Origin: Chara braunii
Taxonomy: Eukaryota; Streptophyta; Charophyceae; Charales; Characeae
DNA length: 27,343 nt
Assembly (NCBI GenBank): GCA_003427395.1
Contig: BFEA01000334.1
Location: 1,399,173 to 1,426,515, forward strand
Reading direction: 5' to 3'
The notes beneath the pieces were generated by a model that saw only the letters and a program-made list of their open reading frames with translations, was not told where the DNA came from and did no database searches. Shown piece after piece: positions 18,567 through 26,599 of this stretch (the stretch's first letter is position 1; every line of letters starts with the position of its first letter). A program made the position numbers and the translations under genes.

Positions 18567-19115
18567 ATTCAAAGGCTACCGCTCGGTTCTAGGGAGTTTG
18601 CACTACACTATGAAAAGGAGATTGCTACCGTTACAGAGAACCTCAGGAAGGCCCAACATAGAATGATAGGGCAAGCCATTAAGCATCGTCGCCCATCACA
18701 GTTTCAAGTAGGCGACTTAGTCTGGGTCAAATCCAAAGAGTTTACTCCTGAGGAGAACATCTCGCAAAAGTTACTGCCTGCATACCGAGGACCGTGGCCA
18801 GTCTTAGAAGTCAAGGGCGGAGAGGATGGACCGTCCTACACAGTTGAGATTCCAGCGCACCTCCACACCTACCCGGTGTTTCATGCATCAAAGTTGCTGC
18901 CTTGTACCACAAGTCAACAGTTTCCATCACGGAGGTCCATGATTCCTCCGGACATGGATGGGAGGTACGACATTGACGGCATCGTAGGTGAAGATGTCTT
19001 CAGAACAAGAGGTAGGGGTCGTCCACAGAAACAGTATTGGGTCAGGTTCGCTTTTCAGGAACCAGAGGATGACCGCTGGTTCACACAAACAGAACTTCTA
19101 GAGACAGCCCCATAA
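18567..19115 (+). pseudogene. pol: integrase C-terminus and chromodomain
   Basis: After the TAG the frame continues IQRLPLGSREFALHYEKEI, then a GPY/F-like module (VGDLVWVKS, KLLPAYRGPWPVLE, HASKLLP). The end reads YDIDGIVGEDVFRTRGRG, then PQKQYWVRFAF, and EPEDDRWFTQTELL, matching the chromodomain of chromoviruses, which guides insertion into particular chromatin. One aromatic-cage position seems replaced, but this is hard to judge by eye. The true end is TAA at 19113-19115. Confidence 0.85.
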
Positions 19116-20225
19116 GTAGTCCGAGCATACGAAAGAGATAAGAAAGCAAAAGGTCCTGCCTTAGACTGAAGTATTCTCGGAGGACCTCGAATTTAGGCCA
19201 ACGGGAGTGAAGCGGTTTTCACCTTTTTGCAGTCACAGATGCGGATCCCAGGGCTCGATCCCCAGACCTTACCTTACCCAACCCGTGTATGGTATCAAGT
19301 CGACCCTGTGTGTTTTGAACCCGTGACCTGTGTGTTAGTAGTTGAAAGTTGTCTGTCGTAGGTTTGAGTAGTTGTTGGGTCTTCAACCTTAGACCTGTCG
19401 AAATAGGGGTCATACCTGCATAGGGGTCATAGTTGTTGTAGTTTTGAAAGGTCAAGGTCGTAGCTGCTACAGTCCTGAAAGGTCAAGGTCGTAGCTGCTA
19501 TAGTCCTGAAAGGCCAAGTCCACAAACTTCCAGAAAGTATGGAAGTGGCCTTTCAAGTTTCTTCTCACATTATACACAGCAGACCAGAGGCAAGTGGGCA
19601 AGTGGTGAGTCCAGCGGTACCCAGTCCCAGTCTCACTTGTACAGTCAGCAAGTGCCATGAGGGACTGTGTGCATCATGGGCCCAGTGGAAAAGGGCAGAC
19701 CGGTGACTTACAGAAGTATAAATCAAGCGGCAGCGTCCAGCCATTGAGGGATTTCATGTGTAAGCCATGCGGAAGCGCTGCCAGGCGTCTTGTGCGAGGT
19801 GGTCTGCAGATGCCCGCAGATGAAGTGGGCTGAGGTAGAGTTAGCGCAGTCATAGCTGCTGGTAGTTAGTGATAGTTGGCGGACATAGCTGCCATAGCTA
19901 GTGGTAGGGGTTAGTCAGAGTGTGTATGCATGTGCGTTATAGAGTGCATGTGCGTGGGAGATTCAGGGTGATCCAGAGACGAGTATGTGTGAACAGTGTG
20001 TGGACACAGTGACGGGCGAAGAATGTGTGTGAGCACTCAGGCGCCATAGCCAGATGGAAGCGAGTTTGTAACTGTGTTGTGTTCTCGGCTTGATTATCTC
20101 TGAGCTTTGTGTGGGCGCACAGCGCCAGTGTGAATTTTCATCTCTTAGCATGTATTCGAAGTGAAGAAGAAAGCGAGTCTGATTGCAAAAAAGAAAAGTC
20201 CAGGTAAGTGGAGCAGAAACGGCAC
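19116..20225 (+). promoter_or_regulatory. Promoter-like non-coding region after the retrotransposon
   Basis: No gene is seen. TATAAAT stands at 19717-19723, and CAG|GTAAGT, a perfect splice-donor consensus, at about 20213-20221, so this could be the promoter and first exon of a transcript, or part of an unrelated LTR. It does not match the 5' LTR at 12880-14127. A 31-bp tandem repeat (19446-19476 and 19477-19507, plus a partial third) on AAAGGTCAAGGTCGTAGCTG lies within it. Confidence 0.35.
19446..19518. repeat. 31-bp tandem repeat, 2.3 copies
   Basis: Two nearly identical units (one C/T difference) and a third truncated one, on the motif GAAAGGTCAAGGTCGTAGCT. Confidence 0.85.
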
Positions 20226-20477
20226 AAACGCTTGAATAGTGTGAAATATCTGGTCGGGAGCCTTCCGAAAACATAAGGTAACAAAATGTGGACTTCCCAA
20301 CATATCCTGAGGGCCACATTTGTGACCGGTAGACCCACGGAATCACGGTTATAACTGGGTTCAGCTGAAATTTGACAGCCACAAAAACTGGGTACTGTAA
20401 TAATTTGAATTGCGGGGCACAATGAAAGGGGCAGCTTTTGGGGGCGTGACCCAAAAAAACGCTAGATATTTTTCCCC
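20226..20477. other. No gene recognised
   Basis: Follows the splice-donor-like site. No acceptor or coding sequence stands out. Confidence 0.3.
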
Positions 20478-20660
20478 GTCTTTTTTTTTTTTTTTTTAAT
20501 CGACACGAAAGTGGAATGCATGCCAAACTTTTCCCGGTCGGGAGGGGATGCTCCACTGGACCACTGGTTAAACCACCAGTTGTTCCCAGCCTCTTTTTCC
20601 CAAGGCTCATTTTTGCCCAACCCTAAGAAATCCAAACTACCCAAGCCTAAGAAAAACAGC
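20478..20660 (-). repeat. SINE-C copy, minus strand, with A17 tail
   Basis: T17 at 20481-20497 is the tail. On the minus strand the body reads GGATTTCTTAGGGTTGGGCA, then ATGAGCCTTGGG, AGGCTGGGAACAACTGGTGG, then TGGTCCAGTGGAGCATCC. The last string fits a Pol III A box. Related pieces lie at 24317-24458 and 27040-27120. No B box is clear. Confidence 0.6.
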
Positions 20661-20821
20661 CTGAGCAATATATAAGGTTGAAGGTCCGTGGCATGGAGAA
20701 ATCTGTGCTACTCTCAATCTGGTTATACTGTGTCAATACTGACAAGTAATTCTCAAGGTACATTGAAATTTTTCTATTCCCAGCCTCTTTTCCTCCCCCA
20801 AAAGGCCCACCTTCGCCCTTC

Positions 20822-21040
20822 CTCTGATCAATTACCCCGGCGCACCCCCACCCCCTGTGTCCTACCTTAGTGTGGACCAGCCAGGACCATCACCCTTCAC
20901 CAACTCGGCTAGATAACCTGACCAGACAGCGGTTGCAGGCACCCGGGCTGAGCGTGGGGACCCCTACTTCCCCACTCAGCCCGGGTTGAAGCGGACACCG
21001 TGCAAGCCCTGCTGCACGGGTACTTCAGGAGCTAGGTGTG
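20822..21040 (-). repeat. SINE-B head, minus strand, with near-perfect hairpin
   Basis: The minus strand matches SINE-B from the AAGTACCCGTGCAGCAGGG head to the GGGGGTGCGCC block. The characteristic hairpin is at its best here: ACCCGGGCTGAG (20941-20952) pairs fully with CTCAGCCCGGGT (20975-20986), followed inward by TGGGGA/TCCCCA. The A-tail is missing. Confidence 0.65.
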
Positions 21041-21237
21041 AACATGCGACTACAGGCCTTTCCTAAGGGGTTTCAGACTCCCCTGTCTGTCTCCCAATCG
21101 GCATTGTTCTTATGACCTGGGCCCCCGGGATATGAGTCGAACCATAGCCTAGATATCAGCAGCAGTGTCTAATGGCCCCTCCCTAGCCAAGGTCTAAGCG
21201 CATGACATCCCCTTGAGAACCCAGGTTGCCTACCTTG
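21041..21237. other. No gene recognised
   Basis: Lies between two SINE-B copies. It holds no protein-like frame. Confidence 0.3.
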
Positions 21238-21545
21238 TTTTTTTTTTTCAAGGACCAGACCCACAGTGATTGCTGGTAGCGGCAGCCAATGGTTGTCCTG
21301 ACAGGATAGGCCGCCTACCCTACCCATCCCCACGTTAATACACCCAGCGCACCCCCTGTCCCTACTATCCTACCTCAGTGTGACCAGCACTCAGGACCAT
21401 CACCCTACCAGTATTGAGGGCAACTTGGACCAGACAGCAGTGACAAGCACAAAGGCTGGGCCAACCTCCCAGCCCTAATGGAAGCGGAAGCGGAAGCGGA
21501 AGAACCTTGCCATACGGCAACTTCGGACGCCAGGCTCATGCAATC
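21238..21545 (-). repeat. SINE-B copy, minus strand
   Basis: T11 (21238-21248) is the tail. The rest matches the copy at 7441-7910 (CCCTACTATCCTACCTCAGT, ACTTGGACCAGACAGCAGTG), but without its tandem duplication and without the CCTCTACAACA part next to the tail. A short GGAAGC triplication (21482-21502) sits at the end. Confidence 0.7.
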
Positions 21546-21765
21546 TTCTACAGGCCCAATTGAGAGTGTCTACCCAGCAGGATTACCTAAGCAAGGCAGG
21601 CCAGCGCCCGCGGACACATCCTACCGTCCTTCCCCTAGCTTACCCAAGGCTAGGCGGAACTCAGACTAGCCAGAGCGACTTATATCCCTACCCTACCCTA
21701 GAGCTAAGCCATGCATGAGTAGACCCTGTCATATACCTGATAGACCCCCCCAGCCCAGTATCGTA

Positions 21766-21935
21766 GTTGTGTATATGTGTGTGGCCAGAGGCTATGTGTG
21801 TTTGTATGGGCCCATAGGGCCATGTTTTTGTGTCTGCCCGAAGGCTATGTGTGCTCTGTGTACCTGTATAGCGAGATATGTGTGCCCGAAGGCCAGATAT
21901 GTGCAGTACTATGTAGAGGGATCTATGTGTTCGTT
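21766..21935. repeat. Degenerate TG-rich repeat
   Basis: Variants of CCCGAAGGCTATGTGTG recur irregularly four or five times, among TGTGTA strings. It looks like an eroded minisatellite. Confidence 0.5.
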
Positions 21936-21981
21936 TGAAGAGATGACAAGGCCAAACTGGACAAGAACCCCCCGCAAAGTC

Positions 21982-22052
21982 CCAAGCCAGACTTGAACCC
22001 GTGATCTATGATATGTGACCTGAAGACTCTACCATTTGAGCGACAATCGCAA
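21982..22052 (-). other. tRNA-like fragment, probable SINE head
   Basis: On the minus strand a D-arm/A-box string TCGCTCAAATGGTAGAG (about 22042-22026) precedes a B-box GGGTTCAAGTCT (about 22001-21990) at tRNA-like spacing. The anticodon arm does not pair well, so it is a tRNA-derived head or pseudogene rather than a gene. Confidence 0.5.
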
Positions 22053-22281
22053 ATGGCCCCTGTGTGTGATATGCCAGACTGGGGAGATCAACAGAACAAC
22101 GGCGAGCAACAGTCACAAGCAACCCATGCAGCATCAAGACCTGACATACAACACCATGGACAACCCCTTGGGTGGTGTGCAGGGAGTGTCTGTATAAGCG
22201 TACCGTGCGTCAGCCTAATGGGGTGTGTGTCCAGCAGTGCGTCATTCTAACACCCTGCCGGTGTCCATGCGCAAGGGCTGC

Positions 22282-22360
22282 AATCGAGTTTTGAACCCGC
22301 AACTTTATACCACAATGCGCATTTCCAACCGGTGCTCTAACCACTGAGCTACATCAACTG
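22282..22360 (-). other. tRNA-like fragment, probable SINE head
   Basis: The minus strand has a near-consensus A box, TGTAGCTCAGTGGTTAGAGC (about 22353-22334), and a B box, CGGGTTCAAAACTC (about 22299-22286). Between them AATGCGCATT replaces a normal anticodon arm. It differs from the tRNA-like unit 230 bp to its left, so it is a separate origin. Confidence 0.55.
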
Positions 22361-22734
22361 GACAGGTTGCCTACCTTGTGACGTTGTTATTGTGGTTATT
22401 CTGATCGTTACTTGATTCGACACCAGTCTGTTGGGATCCTCGCCTCTGTCATAATCGGGGTCTACGGTCCAATCATCCATACTTCACCTCGGTCATGAGA
22501 TAGATCCCTCTGTTGTTGTTTTAGGGTTGTAAACGGCCCTTAGTCTCCGTCATTAGTATGTACTAGGCCACCGTCCGTTCCATTACTTTCATCATGAACT
22601 AGGTCCCTCCAGGTTTTTAATTACTTGGGTGGTGGCTGGTGCTTTCATCTGGTTTTATTTTAATTCTTTTGAAAAGGCCCTTGTGCAAGGCCTCTATCCC
22701 AGTGGAGGTTAGAGAACCACCGGAACTGAGGTTT
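22361..22734. other. No gene recognised
   Basis: I find no A-tail, tandem repeat or protein-like frame in this stretch. Confidence 0.3.
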
Positions 22735-22812
22735 TGCCTAGTGGGCCACTCCATCTATTGGTGGGGAGCATCACCTGCTGGAAACCGGGTCCAGCGTCCC
22801 ATGCATCAATTC
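22735..22812 (-). repeat. SINE-A head fragment, minus strand
   Basis: Contains CCATCTATTGGTGGGGAGC and the hairpin CTGCTGGAAACCGGGTCCAG, both complements of the SINE-A head. No tail is present. Confidence 0.6.
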
Positions 22813-23127
22813 TTGTATGTCATCATTTGGAGCTCTTGGGGCCCTGCCAGCATTGACTGCCCTGGGTCTCAGGGGATTGACTGTGCAGGGCTTGTATCTT
22901 TAGGTGAAACATAGTCTACGGTAGCCTGGGAGGAAAAAACAGGTTGCCATTGGATTTGGCGCGCTCTCATTCGCTACGATTGGATCCTGTGGGGAGGGCT
23001 AGATAATGCACTCATCCCAGCGTTTGATGGACAGTTGATCCCCTCGTACGAGGGCAATCGATGCTGTTCATCGCCAACGACTACTCACGTACTACAATCA
23101 CATGTTTGCTCAAACCACTAATTACAA
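22813..23127. other. No gene recognised
   Basis: Unassigned spacer between SINE-A copies. No coding or repeat signal beyond short strings. Confidence 0.3.
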
Positions 23128-23275
23128 ATGCCCAGGGACGCAGGACCCGATTTCCAGCACGTCCTGCTCCCCACCAATAGATGGAGCCTTCCCGGGAGTG
23201 CTAGTGGTGCCCACTCTTATCAGCACCCCTAGCATCAGCTCGGGCTGATTTCTGTCAAAAAAAACAGAAAAGGGT
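23128..23275 (+). repeat. SINE-A copy, plus strand
   Basis: GGACGCAGGACCCGATTTCC is a mutated head hairpin. Then come CCCCACCAATAGATGGAGCC and ACTCTTATCAGCACCCCTAG. The tail begins AGCTCGGGCTGATTTCTGTC and ends in A8. This tail type is also seen at 5281 and 25800. Confidence 0.7.
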
Positions 23276-23293
23276 TGCTGTTAAAGTCTTGTA

Positions 23294-23990
23294 CTAGGAC
23301 GACGCTGGACCCAATTTCCAGCAGGTGTAGCTCCCCACCAATGCATGGAGCCTTCGACGCTGGGACCTACTTACCGGAGATGCCTTCATCACCTCGTTAA
23401 ACCACCACTACCCCCGCCGTCATAAATTAGGGGGAACCGGTAGCACAGGTCCATGAGGGCTACGTGGGGGAAACTCGCGGAGTGGCAAAAGTCGAATTAC
23501 CCCCACGATTTGTTTCGCGGTTCAAATGATTTTTATTTTTATTTTTCAAATATTTCTCCTGTACAGATCACAACAAAATCTACAGACCCTCCAATTTTCA
23601 GAGTCGTTGAGTCATTCTTCTGATCGCAAAAAATCGCGAAAGTTGGGTTACGTTTCCCGTTGGCCCATACATGGTAGAGTAGCAAAAATGGAAAATGTGA
23701 CGAAACGGCGCGGCATTTACTTCACCGTCTAATTTTTTTTTTTTATTTTTTTTTTTTTTTTCCTGGAAAGATCACGACCTAATCTACAGGATATCAAATT
23801 TTCAGATTTGTTTGCCAATGTTTCTGAGCGTGAAAAATCGCCGCCAAAGTTAGCGCTTGGAAATTTGTGGACCCGGTCACCACCCCCCCTAAGAACCTGG
23901 TCCATAAGGCCAGGAAAGTCCATTTTAGGCCGGCGGGGGTAGTGGTGCTTTAAGTAGGTTTCCCGTATACGAAGTTTCAAAAAAAAGAAA
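23294..23990 (+). repeat. SINE-A copy interrupted by a TTAA element
   Basis: The left half (23294-23400) has the GCTGGACCCAATTTCCAGC hairpin, CCCACCAATGCATGGAGCC and CATCACCTCG. The right half (23950-23990) has TTAAGTAGGTTTCCCGTATA, CGAAGTTTC and an A-rich tail. Together they match the copy at 10939-11090 without a missing base at the join, apart from the duplicated TTAA. Confidence 0.8.
23401..23949. mobile_element. TTAA-flanked MITE, 549 bp
   Basis: TTAA stands on both sides (23397-23400 and 23950-23953). Just inside are perfect 17-bp inverted ends CACCACTACCCCCGCCG (23403-23419) and its complement (23931-23947), with one mismatched position outside them. No coding sequence. The interior has two ~200-bp imperfect tandem units, each a T-rich run followed by AGATCAC..C..AATCTACAG and AAAAATCGC (about 23562-23645 and 23767-23852). 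A TTAA duplication suggests the piggyBac superfamily; a TAA-type PIF/Harbinger duplication fits less symmetrically. Confidence 0.85.
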
Positions 23991-24307
23991 AGGACGGGAT
24001 GCATACAATCCTTTCTTGGAGGATCCCCCTCACACAGACCTTACTGCAGGTTCCCTAACGACCCCCTCCACCAGAGCCTGTTCACTAACACCCCCTCCTA
24101 CTGGGATTTCTAAGACAACCACTACTGTAGGTTCCCCCCTGATATCGTCCAGCAGAGCTCGTCCCAACCAGCCCACCCCCCAAACAGGACCCCATCACCC
24201 CACCTAGGACCTTGGCCCCCAAAAGCAGAGACCTAATCCTACCTGCATCCCCACTATAGTGATGGAATATGCTCACCCGCCAGACCCTACAAAATCCAAT
24301 CTATGCA

Positions 24308-24460
24308 GCGTCGTTTCCCAAGGCTCATTCTTGCCTCGCCCTAAGAAATCCGAATAGCCTCTTTTTCCGGAGGCTCATTTTCGCCCGACCCTCAGAAATC
24401 TCCTTGACCCACCCTCTTTTTCGCAAGGGTTGTGTTTGCCCTACCCTAAGAAACCCGAAA
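24308..24460. repeat. SINE-C related tandem repeat, three ~50-bp units
   Basis: The string CAAGGCTCAT..TTGCC, then CCCTAAGAAATCCGAA, occurs three times (about 24317, 24365 and 24420) with small changes. The same sequence is single-copy in the SINE-C at 20590-20640. Confidence 0.75.
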
Positions 24461-24743
24461 TACTAGCTCAGTTGGTTAGAGCTCTGGAGTAGCAAGGGAG
24501 AGGTTGTGCGTTCAACCCCAGTCAGCCCTCATCCTCTGCTTCACAAGTCCAGTTGGTGTTAATTTGACACTCCATGCACTTGTCCCCCAGCCTAGCACAA
24601 GGCTGGATTACTCATGACATCATGGGATCCTCCTCTAGAGAAAAGTAAAAAAAGTCTCTACCACATGGCCAAGTGCCGGAGGTGACTCTCATATGTCTCT
24701 AATCCAGCCTCTACAACACTGGGTTTTTCAAAAAAAAAAAAAA
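24461..24743 (+). repeat. tRNA-derived SINE, complete, with A14 tail
   Basis: A clean tRNA A box TAGCTCAGTTGGTTAGAGCT (24469-24488), a B-box-like GCGTTCAACCCC (24508-24519) and a tRNA-like head of ~75 bp are followed by a ~170-bp unrelated body. The 3' end reads GCCTCTACAACACTGGG before A14 (24730-24743). The 3' end is shared with SINE-B, whose heads are different. The anticodon arm is poorly paired. No certain target duplication was seen. Confidence 0.75.
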
Positions 24744-24774
24744 CGGGTAGCAGGGTGGCAGTTCAGTTCGGAAG

Positions 24775-25265
24775 GGGGGGGTATGGGTTGGGGACGCATT
24801 TCTCCAGGGGGGGCATCATTGTGGATTGTAGGCGATGCTTGGATCAACATCATATACCGTGTCATAGGGAAGCTGGACCCCATTTCAAGGACGAGCAGCT
24901 CCCCACGAACAGATTCGAGTCATCTAAGGGCATCCTCCAACCTGGGGGGTGCTCCTATCACCCTCTGGGTAGTTGGCCGGCAACAGGTATTTACCAAAAT
25001 TATTTAAAAAAAAAGGATGAATTTCAATCACCGAGGGAACAAGTGCAGATCAGGGTTGGCCTACTCCCACATGGGACACCTTTGGGGATTGGAAACCTTG
25101 TGGGGGACAGGGTAGAGTCAAGGGGTATTTAGGGGAGAGGAACAGGCAGGTTGGGGGGCACATTTCTTCAAGGGCGCCATTGTGGATGGGAGTTGATTTC
25201 AGGATGAATTCCACCCTAGGAGGAGCAAGAGCAGATTGGGCTTAATCCACTTTGATGCAGGCTGA
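24775..25265. repeat. Diverged direct repeat split by a SINE-A
   Basis: A segment GGTTGGGG.CGCATTTCT...ATTGTGGAT (24787-24830) recurs at about 25157-25196. The segment GGATGAATTTCA...GAGCAAGNGCAGAT (25015-25060) recurs at about 25202-25245. In the second copy the two are contiguous. In the first they are separated by the SINE-A insertion. Confidence 0.6.
24845..25014 (+). repeat. SINE-A copy (170 bp) with GGAT flanks
   Basis: Begins CAACATCATATACCGTGTCA, includes AAGCTGGACCCCATTTC (a broken hairpin), CTCCCCACGAACAGATTCGA, and TGCTCCTATCACCC, and ends in a short A tail (25006-25014). GGAT precedes (24841-24844) and follows (25015-25018). Comparison with the uninterrupted neighbour repeat gives the borders. 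Confidence 0.6.
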
Positions 25266-25640
25266 CCATTTGAACATGGTCGTCCAGCGGGAGGTAAGGT
25301 AGAATAAACGGGGGAGTCTAACCCAGAAAGGGATAAGTCTACGAAGTAATATCACTTGCAGAGGACGCAACCAACCGACTAATTACAGTGGAACAACAAC
25401 AACAACAACAACCAAAAAAAATAAAATAAAAAAATAAAATAGACAAGGCCGAACATAACCACAGCCCTAGTTTTTTTTTGTTTTTTGTTTTTCTTTCACT
25501 CGGGTTGCTCAGGGGTTGTCATAGGTTAGACCTTTCCTCGGCCATTAGACACTGCCTATGGTAGTCAAGCGAGCACAATTAGATTCCCATAGAGTGACCC
25601 GGGTACAGAATTACGTGGGGACATCCGGGGTCTACCGACT
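25266..25640. repeat. Low-complexity A-rich and T-rich tracts; no gene recognised
   Basis: (CAA)n then A-rich sequence at 25389-25441, and an impure T-tract at 25471-25497. The opposing tails may mark two retroposons in opposite directions. The rest has no visible gene. Confidence 0.5.
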
Positions 25641-25649
25641 GAGCTTGTA

Positions 25650-25863
25650 GAAAAAACATACATGCCTAGCGGCGGCCGAAGCACGGACCCGTGTGCCAGG
25701 GCTCGTTCAAACATATGCTTCGGCCAGGGCTTAATGGAATTTCCTGCTTAGCACTGGTGCCTGGTACCGCGCTGTCCCTCGGGTCATCCCACCTAGTGGT
25801 GTCTGCTCCTATCAGCACCCCTAGCAGACGATCGGGTTGTTTTGTTTAAAAAAAAAAAAAAAA
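25650..25863 (+). repeat. Chimeric retroposon: SINE-B-like head with SINE-A tail, A16
   Basis: The head has CGGACCCGTGTGCCAGGGCT and the pseudo-hairpin CCAGGGCTTA...GCTTAGCACTGG (25724-25756), as in SINE-B. From about 25800 it reads GTCTGCTCCTATCAGCACCC and then CTAGCAGACGATCGGG, the SINE-A 3' end, followed by A16 (25848-25863). Confidence 0.65.
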
Positions 25864-25980
25864 GGAGGGTGAGGGGTGATTGTCCTCAGCGGCAGTCACT
25901 AACGTAATCTGAGGGAGTGTGGGTGGATACACCAGGGAGAAATTGCCTAGAGGAGGTGAGTGGGGTCCCCGACAAAAAAA
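25864..25980 (+). repeat. SINE-B middle fragment
   Basis: Weak match to the section with ACACCAGGGAGAAATTG and AGAGGAGGTGAGTGGGG, ending in a short A-run (25973-25982). Confidence 0.4.
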
Positions 25981-26050
25981 AAAGAAGAATGCACATATAA
26001 TCCAAAGTACTCATAATCCACACGAAAGTTGGATGCACACACAGGTCCAG

Positions 26051-26560
26051 GGATATACGAGGGAACAGAGGATCCCCAGCTCTCTCTATCAACGATTCTC
26101 CAGGGTCCATACACATAGTCCATGATACCGATTCTCCAGGGTCCATACACATAGTCCATGATACAGTCCATGGTTCACGACTTAGGGTTGGCTATCCTCC
26201 TAGTACATAGCTTAGGGCTTGAGGCTGGCATAGCAGTTCCTTAGTACGGGATGTCGGGGGTGTCAGGAGATACTGCACCTTACCGCGGGGCCGGAACGGG
26301 CTCCAGTGGGATATACGATGGAACAGAGGATTCCCAGCTCTCTACCATCAACACAATAGAACACTGCAATACACACATGACTCAGGGTTGGCTATCCTCC
26401 TAGTACGAAGCATAGGGTTGAGGCTGGCATAGCAGTTCCTTAGTACGGGATGACGAGGGTGTCAGGAGATACTGTAAAGCGGGGCCGGAACGAGGGATAT
26501 ATGAGGGAACGGAGGATCCCCAGCTCTCTCTACAATAGAACACTCTTCGACTAGTAATAC
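26051..26560. repeat. Large tandem repeat, ~2.3 copies, with nested 36-bp duplication
   Basis: GGATATACGAGGGAACAGAG begins units at 26051, 26309 and 26495. Each first part continues to GGCTATCCTCCTAGTAC and GGCATAGCAGTTCCTTAGTA. The first unit also contains two adjacent, identical 36-bp copies of CGATTCTCCAGGGTCCATAC onward (26093-26128 and 26129-26164), accounting for part of the length difference. No coding function is apparent. Confidence 0.8.
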
Positions 26561-26599
26561 AACCTAACACTGTGCACCCTCATGAAGACCTGTGGTAGC

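Larger units (their letters stand above)
12880..19209 (+). mobile_element. Ty3/gypsy chromovirus LTR retrotransposon, internally deleted and lacking its 3' LTR
   Basis: From left to right: 5' LTR (12880-14127), primer-binding site (14130-14141), an untranslated leader, gag (15023-16546), a gag-to-pol spacer block (to about 17020), then RT C-terminus, RNase H, integrase and chromodomain (to 19115). Protease and the RT palm with its YxDD motif are missing at a sharp junction near 17020. No second copy of the LTR ends is found downstream. The right limit of 19209 is the last position that reads like element sequence, at a purine-rich AACGGGAG string that could be the polypurine tract. Gag and pol contain stops, so the copy is non-autonomous. 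Confidence 0.85.

Noticed and set aside
19285-19300. TGGTATCAAGTC as a second primer-binding site
   Set aside because: It departs from TGGTATCAGAGC after eight bases, and no LTR end lies before it.
19300-19345. tRNA-like fragment (minus-strand GGGTTCAAAAC)
   Set aside because: A B-box-like string only; no A box at the right distance.
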